Origin: Terfezia claveryi
Taxonomy: Eukaryota > Ascomycota > Pezizomycetes > Pezizales > Pezizaceae
Reading direction: 5' to 3'
Assembly (NCBI GenBank): GCA_015179025.1
Contig: WHUX01000097.1
Coordinates: forward strand, 1-64,000
DNA length: 64,000 nt
Part shown: piece after piece, positions 55,092 to 64,000 of the stretch
How positions within the stretch are numbered: position 1 is the first letter of the stretch
Layout of the letters: each line of letters begins with the position of its first letter
The notes under the pieces: generated by a model
Seen by the model: only the letters and a program-made list of their open reading frames with translations
Told to the model about the DNA's origin: nothing
Databases searched by the model: none
Position numbers and translations under genes: made by a program

Positions 55092-56239
55092 ATGGCCTCC
55101 CCACTTCCTCCCGGAATCTATGTCCCAGTCCCAACCTTCTTCTCCCCGTCTATCCCCACGTCCAAGCCCTCCCTGCGTCTCCCGGGGCTCAACCTCCCCC
55201 TCCAGTCCAAACACACCCTGCACCTCGCCCGCTCCGGCATCCGGGGTCTCGTAGTCGCTGGCTCCACTGGTGAAGGCGTCCACCTCACCCGCTCCGAGCG
55301 CAAGTCCCTCATTTCCAGCACCCGGCAGACACTCACTGAGGCCGGATTCGAGGGCTACCCCATTATTGCAGGAGTAGCGGTTGATTCGGTCGAGGATGCT
55401 GTAGGGCAGTTGGTTGAAGCGGAGGAGGCGGGCGCGCAGTGGGGGATGGTGCTTGTGCCGAGCTATTTTGCGGCGGCGGGGAGAAACGGGAATTTCCAAA
55501 AGGGATTGGTCGAGTGGTTTACGAGGGTTGCAGATGCGAGCCCTATTCCAATATTAATGTCTGTTCTCTTTCCTCTACCTCATTTATCCATTCTTCATAT
55601 ATAACGCGGCCTCAGGATTCTGGGGCTGACGATGATGTCATTGTTGCTTTGGTTTGTTGTAGATATAATTACCCTAGCGTCACAAACAATGTCAGCGTCA
55701 GCATCTCAACCTACCTTACCCTCGCATCCAACAAAAACATCGTTGGCTGCAAGTTGTCCCATGGCGATGTGAGCGTCCACATACAACTGGCCTCTTTCGG
55801 CCCCGCGCACAACTTCCATGTCTTCTCCGGCCTCGGCCAACAGCTGTTCCCCATTCTCTGCGGAGGCTGCCACGGCGCGATCGATGGCCTTGCAGGGATC
55901 TTTCCAAAATCAATAGTACATCTCTTCAATACCACGTGGGACTTTGTTTACAAGGAGGAGGAGGAGGAAGGGGGAGGGAAAGTCGGGGAGAGGAAGGCGA
56001 GGCTGAAGGATGTGAGGAACTTGCAGTTGGTGGTAAGTAGAGCGGAAGGGTTTATAGAGGCGGAAGGGACCATCGGGATTAAGTATGCTGTTGGGAAGGA
56101 AATCTTTGGGGGCAAAGGGGTGGAGGAGGGTGAATTTGAAGGAAGGCCACCGTTGCAAGGGGGGTTGTCAGATGCGGAGTATGCGCCGTGGTCGGAGGGC
56201 GTGCTTGTCGATATTAGAAAGCTTGAGGCGAGTTTGTAA
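55092..56239 (+). CDS. LRA4: L-2-keto-3-deoxyrhamnonate aldolase (DHDPS/NAL family)
   Basis: It cleaves L-2-keto-3-deoxyrhamnonate to pyruvate and L-lactaldehyde, the last pathway step. Two exons, 55092-55558 and 55663-56239, join to 347 residues; the 104-bp intron has a weak GTCTGT donor and a TTGTAG acceptor. The start MASPLPPGIYVPVPTFF is at the usual distance from the barrel. The family motif GSTGE is at residues 57-61, the catalytic Tyr157 in YNYP, and the Schiff-base Lys186 in IVGCKLSHGD. An acidic insert (KEEEEEGGGK) lies before the last helices. It is intact, plus-strand, about 0.8 kb after LRA1. Pathway assignment rests on its neighbours, since DHDPS-family aldolases look alike. Confidence 0.85.
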
Positions 56240-58025
56240 GAGGAGGAGAGAGGAGGGGGGAGGGGGAGGGGGGAGGGGGCGTCCGAAGGGTAAATGGGGT
56301 TCCTGAACTATGATATAGTGTAGTAAAAAGATGTAATATAATAGGTGTTTTTTGTTGGGGGAGATTGGGCAATGGAAGGATATCCCCCCAGAGATATACT
56401 TCTGATTTTATCTAAATCAATCAAGCAGGCAAATGGAAACAATGAAAGATAATATACGCACGCACGCACTGTATTCAGTGTGTAGTAGGGACTCTGAGGC
56501 ATTTTCTGAGCATCGTTTGGTTGGTTACCCTGAGAGTGAAGAGAAGATTCAGAGTGATAGATGTCGGGGGCCCACGGGAGATAAGTGACCATATAAATAA
56601 TATACATTAGTAACAATAAGGGAATTTACCGGTGAATAGAAATAGAACCTGATGTATTCCACTTCAACTCCGAACTCTGAACTATGAGAGAGAGAGAGAA
56701 ACAATTGAGAATTTCTATCGATTAGATAGAGAACTTATCGACATATCAACGGCTATACTGTACTGTATCCAACTCCAACGCTTCTCTTTTCCCGATCAAC
56801 TACAGGGAATTCGATCCTGATTATATCCACCATAACATGCGGGACACGCTGCGTCGAACTCCTCGGGCTAGTTAGGTTGCGGTGAAACGGCTGAGAGATC
56901 TACATACTGTAGAACAGGAGATGGCGCAGCTTATTAAAGTATATGTGGTATGTAGGACGGTGACATCGCCATGATAATGTTATGGGAGCCTTTCACTGTC
57001 AATTCAACCTTCAGGCAATAATGGTACGACGCCGCCTCCAAGCAAATATCCACAAGGGGGGTTATACTCTGAACTGATCCACGGGCAAAGATACTCGGAC
57101 TGCATGGGGAAAACTCGAGAGGCAATCGAGCCAGGAGCAGAGATAATCTACCGGATGATCTGAGATGCCGTTCCCCCCCCGTCATAGAATAGAATGTTTT
57201 AAAATACGAATATTGATTCACCAAGAAAAAAGGGGGAAAAAGTGAAAAACTCAAAGGCGAGATATGTATCAATCAGGAGGGACTGCATGCTTCCAGGTTT
57301 TTCAATACAAACAAGATCGGACTCCTCCAGAAAACGTACCGGTACATATACTGTACATACAGTACAATGGTTGGCTGAACAGGCAATATGTAAAACACGG
57401 ATCCCTAAGGACATGCGCGCTTGTATAGTACTAATGAGCAGCACATTCAAGAATATATTATACCCTCTTGTCCATGTCTGATTTAGTCTTTGCGTGGGGA
57501 TAATCCTATCTCGTTGACAAGTCAGCGACGGGCTAAACTCCTAGGAGAACGATGATACATAAGACTCCAAAGTACCTGGTGCTGGCTGTGTCACTTTGTG
57601 ACCAATAGTTGCTGTAGGAGAAGGAATCATACTCTACAGCCGACACAATACCAGGCCTTGAAGAATCAACTGTCTGCTATTTTTGGGCTTTCTCTCTCGA
57701 ATAGGGGGGGGCAGAGAGGAAAAATGGAGTCAAAGATACCGGTAATCCCGTTGGAATTCCGACGATCACGGCAACGTCCGTTCATATTGCCTGCAACAAG
57801 TCAAAAAAAAAAATCCAACCTCTGCAGGATGTCAGCAACAGTTATTCCCTCACTCATAACCACTCATCTCACCAATCTGGCTTAAACCATACAATCCCTC
57901 CCTCATGGAACACGGCGAATCGTTCCCTCATTCAGTTGCGACCGTCCAAGCGCACACCTGCAGCCTCGGAAAGCTTTGGCTCCTGAATTTTCCTACTGCG
58001 GTGCGGCTTATGGTGATCGGGGTGG
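56240..58025. other. Intergenic, no gene seen
   Basis: A purine-rich GGAGGGG patch (56240-56285) follows LRA4. Short frames only; no lactonase seen. Confidence 0.55.
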
Positions 58026-58033
58026 TATAAATA
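58026..58033 (+). promoter_or_regulatory. TATA box of the GPI-type wall protein gene
   Basis: TATAAATA in GGTGGTATAAATAG, about 185 bp before the start codon, followed by a pyrimidine-rich leader (CTTTCCTTTCTCC), a usual strong fungal promoter layout. Confidence 0.65.
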
Positions 58034-58214
58034 GCTCTCACGTCCCCATTTTATGTCACCTTTCCTTTCTCCTTTCCCCACAGTTCATTGCATCGGCACC
58101 TCGTCTACTCACTCGTTTCTTCGACTCTCAAGCTTCAAGCTTCGGCTGAATTCCTTCGTTTTCGAATTACAAACCCTTTCTCTCATTACAAACAAAGCTT
58201 CACCAGCAGAAGAT

Positions 58215-58949
58215 ATGCATTCATTCACTAGCATTGTCTCGTTCCTTGCTCTTAGCGGTGCCGCCGTGTCCGCGATGAACCTTAGTCCTGCGCTTCCGAG
58301 AGCGGAGGTGATGAGGTTTGGGAGAAGAGAGGTCCAGTGCGGTGCTGGGGTGTATTGTCATGACGAGTACTTTTGTATGACTGGGTCTGATGGTCAGCCA
58401 GGGTGCTGTCCAGTCGGGTGAGTTACATCATGCCCGCCTTCAACACCCCCTTTTTCATAAATGTATTCTAACAATCTTCCCAGAGAGAAATGCTCCGGCC
58501 CCGGCGGCGTCGAAACCATCATCGCCACACTCACCACCTCCTTAGATGCCACCCACTTTTCGACGTACATCCAACAAACCACAGGAATCCACACCGCCCA
58601 CCCCGAGCCAACCACTACCCACGAGCCTGAGCACACCTCTACAGAAACTGAGACTGAGTATCCATCTGAAACGGATACTACTCAGTACCCTACTGCTACT
58701 GAAACTGAGACTGAGTATGCATCTGAGACGGATGCTACTGAGTACCCTACTGCTACTGATGACGGATCGATTACTACCTACGAGCCCGTCCCGTATCCTA
58801 CTACCATTGAGGGGAATGCCACAAGGACCGGGAATAGTACAGGCTCAACCGGAACTCCAAAGCCACATGAGGGGAGCGCGGCGGGACTGGTAGTGAACAT
58901 CGGTATTACAGGCATGGCAGCTGCCGTGTTGGCGGTGTTGATGGCATAA
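58215..58949 (+). CDS. Secreted, probably GPI-anchored Ser/Thr-rich protein
   Basis: Exons 58215-58417 and 58484-58949 (intron GTGAGT...CCCAG, 66 bp) give 222 residues. A signal peptide covers about the first 20 residues (SFLALSGAAVSA). A Cys-rich part with CGAGVYCHDEYFC, GCCPVG and EKCSGPGG follows, which looks like a small disulphide module spanning the splice site. Then a Thr/Glu-rich stalk contains two copies of a 19-residue unit (TETETEYPSETDTTQYPTA and its variant). The end is a hydrophobic tail after HEGSAAG, typical of GPI attachment. It would sit at the cell surface or wall. I do not recognise the family. It lies between the rhamnose genes and the regulator, with no evident role in sugar use. 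Confidence 0.82.
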
Positions 58950-60095
58950 GATGCTGCATGGGGCGGGGTATACGATGGCATTGGTGACTGAATGACCTAT
59001 GGACGACTTTTGTTTTATTTGTTGTATTTGTGGTGGGGAGGAAAGGGGGGATTTTCACATTGTTATGTGAACTTAATGCTTAATTTGCAGATAATGCATA
59101 CCTAATATATACCCAATATATATATATATATATATAATATTGCATACCACCAATGGTTTATTTTTAGATATCCAGATCGTTTCGATTTTTTTGGTGTGTG
59201 TGTATGTGTGTGTGTGCATACTCTGTACCAGTAGGTAGAAGTGTAGATCTGTTGTCTACATACTAACTTGGTTATTATTATCCCGAAATGCGAAAGAAAA
59301 AAAATCAAAAAGAAGTTTTCATTTATGTATGTATGTACTGATGTATCAAGCACAGGTAGACATATCTACCCTACCGGTACTATGGTACCTTACCTTACAG
59401 TACGCGTGTGTGTGTGTGTCTAGTCTCACACCCACACATCACAACTAGAAGGAAAAAAAAAAAAAAAAAAGAAATCTAGGTATAGTTAACCAGCCTTCCG
59501 AACAGATATTTCTTATTATAACTAGTATTTATTTATTTCTTCGGTTTGCTTCTTTTTCCTTGAGAGGTAGTAGAGTGGGTACAGTACTTATCACCCACCA
59601 TTTCCGATTTCATTCCCCATTTCCCAAACCCCCCTTTACTCAAACTTAACAAACAAAACTTTGTAAAAAGGAAAAAAAAAAAGAAAAAAAAAAAAACGTA
59701 AAACTAAACAAACAAAAGAAAATCGAGGGCAGGATGTTTTTTTTATAAAACTATATATTTAATGAGGGCTATGAAGCCAAGTACCCAAAGATTTACGTAA
59801 GCCTGGCTTTTTTTTTTTTTTCGAAATCGCTGGTTACCTAACCTCAGTATCGTATCGGTATATCTGTCCCAGAGCCACCGAGGTTCCCCCCCCAAAAAAA
59901 AAAAAAAAAAAAAATTCCAAAAAAAAAAATCTAGAAACTATCAAACACCTAATGTGTGCACAAAGGGCAAACAGATCAAGTAACAGGGCAGTACTAGTAG
60001 TGGGTGCTACTAAGGTTGTTAAAATACCTAGCAATATTTGCTTTTACATCAGTTCATCACCATCCATCTCCCGCCTCTCACACCGCATTACCGAA
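58950..60095. other. Intergenic, rich in simple repeats
   Basis: TA, TG and poly-A/poly-T runs (59119-59134, 59192-59216, 59404-59418, 59453-59470, 59809-59820, 59896-59914). No gene; it holds the 3' ends of two convergent genes. Confidence 0.65.
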
Positions 60096-62669
60096 TTATA
60101 TCACCAACCAATCTCCCTCAAAACTCTCCACCGCCTCCTCCCAGTATTCTATACCCCCCTCATACCCCTCTAGCGTCTCATCCCACTCCTCCTCCGCCAG
60201 TCCCTCCGGCCTTGACCATTTCAACCCCAACCCCGCCCTCCTCGCTCTCCCCTTCTTTGCCCGTTTCGTCCAAAGCCTCTCAAGCGCTTCATACCCCCTT
60301 AGAACGCCAATGCACGGCATCGCCCTGACCAAACCCCCCATATAACTCCGCACAAAGACAACCTGCTGGACTGTCTGTGCTGCAATACCAGCGCACATAC
60401 AAGGCCATACTGCGCTTCTGAAGGCTGGGGAGTTACGAGAAATCATGCGCAGATGGGTAGCTATGTTCGAAGTGAGTGTGCTCAAGAGCCCCACAGTTGA
60501 ATTATTGTGCATGTCCGGTGGCGGGGAGCCGCTACACTCGGATTCCAATGGATCGGGTGATGAACTTGTTCGGGGAGTAAGTGGCGCTTGGGGTTGGGCA
60601 GTGATCCCGTATGAAACCGCCAGGGGAGACTTCGATAGAGGCATAGTAAGCGACATATGAAGATAAACGTGCAGTGAAAGTTGATAAAGCGCGCCCACGG
60701 CAAGAAATTCGATTGGGCAAGCAGTCTCCGGAAGTGGTGGGGTAGGCCACGTTGAAGGCTTGAATGCGGAAATGCACGCAAGAATGTATTCATGCGCATT
60801 ACAAATTTCCTCGATAGACATTGATGCGTTGCTATTGCCATTCAGGAGGAATGCGTATTCCCGGCGGAGGGTAGCGATTTGGTGCATACACCGCCATAAA
60901 CCACGAGGGATGAGTAACATGGGATAATCTGTGAGGTACTCTGGGGCATTGACAATATTATCGATTGAGCGTGGGGGATTCATTTGCGCGTATGTATTTG
61001 GCTGCCAATTATATGTCCCACTAGGAGTGATAGGAGATGGAGGATAGGCATCGTAGACAGGCTGTTCGCCTGGGCGGGGTCTTAGCCATACCTGTTGGGA
61101 AGGTATCCTCCAAGAGGGCGTAAAACTTGATCCGATGGCCTCAAAAGTATCCAAGTGGTCCCTGATGAATTCCCAATCCGAGCCCCGCATTCCCATCCCT
61201 AGGCCTCTCGCTTCTCGCTGCTCAATTATCCACTTTCCAATCTCCAAATGATTCCGCCAGTTTCCATCTCCTTGTCCTCCATCAATCATATCATAATATA
61301 TCAGCAACATGATCACCATCATCATCGAATCATCTTCCCATAATTCCTTGGTTAATGGGAACGAAACTTTGCCCATTCCAACTCCCACAGTCGCCATATC
61401 AGAGTCCTCAGAAATCCTCCCTGCTGTAGGACTGTCAAAGTAATTATGCTGTGAAACCCGCTCACGCAGCAGTCGCACAGCGTGACCGTGGTATGTGAGC
61501 GCACTCGTAAACACTCTACCTGCATCATACTCCCGCCGTACGTCTGTGTATGCTTCTGTATTGATGATAATAACACGGTGCCGGGCTGCAACGCTGAGCA
61601 TGCAGTTGAGCAATAATGGGGAGGATAATCCCTCTGCAATGAGAGTCCCCAAGGGGTTTTCGCCAGAAGGTGCAAGAAGACCATTGGGTCCAGGCCGAAG
61701 TGGCTTAAAGTACTCGATGGCCATGCATATCCGTGCATGATCTAAGGCAGAATGTGGCAAAGGTGTTAGCTCCGCTTAGGTAGAAATATCGCCACGAATA
61801 CAGGCGGTGGCATCTTACAGTAATTCAGGGTATCTCTCGAGAGATGGTCAACATTGCCAACATAAGGGTCAGTGTGACGCGGGATTGTTTCAATTTCCTC
61901 ATCATCTGAGGGGGTCGATTTCCTCTGACTACCAGGCTCGAGAGTTTCCGGGTTCGACGTTTGTTGCGTCCTTGGTTCGACTTTGAATGTGAATCCAACA
62001 TCAATTAGGGGTGCCTTCGTCCTATTTCGGATCGTTGCTGTCGTTCCTGATACTCAAAAATCGCCGCACAATTAACCAACAATTCGTCTAGATACAATGA
62101 ATCAATATACAAGGAAATAGGAAGATGTAACGTAGGTATCGTTGAGAACTCAATGCAGAAAGTAAAAGTGATTGACTTCCAGGGGGGCACAGATTTGAGG
62201 CACGAAAAATCAACGTACTATGGTTTCTCCGTGTTGGTGGTACCGAAGCTCCGGTTGACTTTGACGCCTTGGTCTCACCAACCTCACCCTTAGCCCCGGG
62301 AAATTTCCTAGTCTCTTGGACTTGGTTTATCTTGAGTACTTTCCAGATGATCTTTGGTTTTTTATATCCCGGACATGGAAGGCCCTTTTTGGCGCACTTT
62401 TGGCATGTCGGAAATCCCCTATCACAAGAAATGCGTCGCTTCTTGCATTGAAAGCAATCTGTCGTAGGGGGTGATTCTGCAGCAGTGTTACTACCGTCAG
62501 ATCTCCCACTTGTACCCCCTGGTGCTACATTAGACCCCGAGAAGGAATTTGTGTGTGAACCAAATGACGAGCTCGGTAATGATAGTGAGCAACTCCCTGA
62601 TGATGGTATCGTCCTTGTCGAAAGATCAGCTGTAGTGAAGGAAGCTAGGTTTGGACGCCTGTCGGCCAT
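60096..62669 (-). CDS. Zn2Cys6 transcription factor with fungal-specific C-terminal domain
   Basis: Three exons on the minus strand: 62219-62669, 61819-62046 and 60096-61741 (774 residues); both introns have GTACGT/CAG and GTAAGA/TAG borders and keep the frame. Cys72, 75, 82, 89, 92 and 99 (CFQCKKRRISCDRGFPTCQKC) form the binuclear zinc cluster, preceded by a Ser-rich lead of 70 residues. The large C-terminal part (HARICMAIEYFKPL, NPLGTLIAEGLSSPLLLNC, LRDHLDTFEAIGSSFTPSW-like blocks, ALYQLSLHVYLHM) fits the Fungal_trans_2/ARCA-like type. It reads away from the rhamnose genes and could be their regulator, as RhaR/TRC1 are in other fungi, but nothing in the sequence proves it. Intact. Confidence 0.88.
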
Positions 62670-63240
62670 TGGATCAGCCGATCCTCCCTATTTACTCAAT
62701 CTCTTCTGCTTTTATGTAATCCTTCTTCTAGGGCTGCAGGACACAACACTCTGGGACGATTGACGGCGAGGTATTTTCCCTCAGAGTATTTTTAGGTGCT
62801 TCTGTACCAGCAACAAGCAGGGCAAGCAAGGAGAGCCTAGACAAAATACGGCACTGGGGCTTGCGGTTCTCTGCTTTTTTTCCTCTCTGGTAACTGGGAG
62901 AAGTATCAAACTGTTGCCCGTGAGGGATTGCGATTCTAGGCCTTGAAGTTCTTATCGCCAAACTAGGAAAATGCGAGGAGAAAAACGCTGATGGGTGGGC
63001 TGGTCAGAACTCGGGGGGTTTAAGTGGTTGTCTTTTTCTAATGTAATGGAGCTTGCACGGGGGAAGGGGGGGGGGGGGGACGGTCAACCTGGATTGGTGG
63101 AGGGGCCAGGGACATCTGTATTCTGGGTGTGCCTGCAGGGGCACGGATTCCATGATTACCAGTACCGGGGTTTACAGTGGATGGCGATTATGGAGTCTGG
63201 TTGGTGGGATGCGAACTAGGATGCATTGGTAATAGTATTC
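62670..63240. other. Upstream region of the regulator gene
   Basis: No gene seen. A G run at 63068-63079. Confidence 0.55.
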
Positions 63241-63663
63241 TCAAAACGATGAGATGAAGGGATTCTGTTCTCGAAGAGGTGTATTGATGGCGAATTCCAT
63301 GATCCTAGGCCCCGACACACCGGTCCATGATCCAGGAGATCCAACAATTGGTGAACTTGACTTGATATTCACAATTGTAGACCACCATACTCCGCCAGGA
63401 CTCCCATGCGGCGAGTAACTCAAGCATTTCCCTTCGCAGCAAGCTCTCCCCTTCTGCCTAGGTATTGTGTTTTCAGGTCGGCAATTGAGTGCAAATCCTG
63501 GATGTCTGATATGCCGTGCGGTGCAGTAGTTGTTGTCACACACCTTTGCAGCGCGTGATATTATGTTGGGAGACCAGTGAGCTGTGTAACATCTGCTCCC
63601 TCTGGTTTTGTTAAATGTAAAATAACTCGCTCCTCTTCCCTTCAAAGGTATTGGTATTCTCAT
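63241..63663 (-). CDS. Hypothetical Cys-rich protein
   Basis: A 140-codon minus-strand frame with seven cysteines grouped in the middle (CYTAHW, KVCDNNYCTARH, ALNCR, ACCEGKC) and a Trp-rich end (GGVWWSTIVN). The pattern looks like a small disulphide-rich domain, but no signal peptide precedes it in this frame and a 5' exon may be missing. I do not recognise a family. It could be a decayed fragment. Confidence 0.35.
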   Translation of the reverse strand: MRIPIPLKGRGASYFTFNKTRGSRCYTAHWSPNIISRAAKVCDNNYCTARHIRHPGFALNCRPENTIPRQKGRACCEGKCLSYSPHGSPGGVWWSTIVNIKSSSPIVGSPGSWTGVSGPRIMEFAINTPLREQNPFISSF

Positions 63664-64000
63664 TCAAGGTATCACAAACTCGACAGCATTTTTTACATGA
63701 ATTGATACTTGAAGGCACAGATACCACTGGGGTTCATAAGGCGTCTTGGTGAGCTATTAAAGCAATACCTGTTAAACTTCCGATCTGATACATCTAGATC
63801 AGCCGCATGCATATGTTTCAGCACAGCCCTTCACCAACATCAATGCCCAAAAGCGTGTCTTTGGAATCAGGATTCACTGACGAAAGAAGCCCAATATAGG
63901 TAAGCCCTAGGTGATGCGGAAGCATGATACCCATCGCTCAAGGCCTCTAAATCATTGACAACCTTCAGCCATTGCCATGAGGGTTAATACCTTTAGTGGT
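63664..64000. other. Window end, no gene seen
   Basis: Short frames only. Confidence 0.5.

Overview
This is a fungal window, most likely from a filamentous ascomycete (Pezizomycotina). The evidence is short introns with GTRNGT donors and CAG/TAG acceptors, a Zn2Cys6 regulator with a fungal C-terminal domain, a PTH11/SAT4-like membrane protein, chromodomain-carrying Ty3/gypsy elements, Tad-like LINE remains, and pogo/MULE DNA transposon relics. I saw no tRNA, rRNA or CRISPR array. The species cannot be named from this sequence.

Layout. 1-13.6 kb is nested gypsy DNA: the 3' end of one family-A element (1-1983), then a decayed minus-strand family-B element split by a complete family-A element (3878-9973, duplicated target TCGGT). 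13.6-21.4 kb holds DNA-transposon debris: an element with inverted arms of about 525 bp, an integrase relic, and a 933-bp MULE-type element with an 8-bp target duplication. An intact BTB gene lies at 18.0-18.8 kb. 21.4-30.7 kb is a gene island: a SAT4-family membrane protein, a tRNA-SINE-like insertion, a dead aldo-keto reductase and an intact FHS-type sugar transporter. 30.7-50.9 kb is again repeat-rich: minisatellites, short poly-A-tailed retroposons, a LINE relic hit by a solo LTR that was itself hit by a full gypsy element (35318-41764), a 5'-truncated LINE and a pogo relic.

The main biology is at 50.9-62.7 kb. Three tandem plus-strand genes match the fungal non-phosphorylated L-rhamnose pathway: L-rhamnonate dehydratase (LRA3), L-rhamnose 1-dehydrogenase (LRA1) and L-2-keto-3-deoxyrhamnonate aldolase (LRA4). 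A GPI-anchored-type wall protein and a divergently placed Zn2Cys6 regulator follow. The lactonase (LRA2) that joins LRA1 to LRA3 is not visible here. The FHS transporter at 29 kb could be a displaced member, separated by about 20 kb of transposons. LRA3 has at least two frameshifts and LRA1 one near its end, so the pathway is either decaying here or the sequence has indel errors. LRA4, the transporter and the regulator read cleanly.

The observations most worth a second look are the damaged rhamnose cluster, the exchangeable palindromes in family-A LTRs, a very short poly-A-tailed retroposon family with exact target duplications, and a MULE-type element that carries only the DNA-binding part of a transposase.
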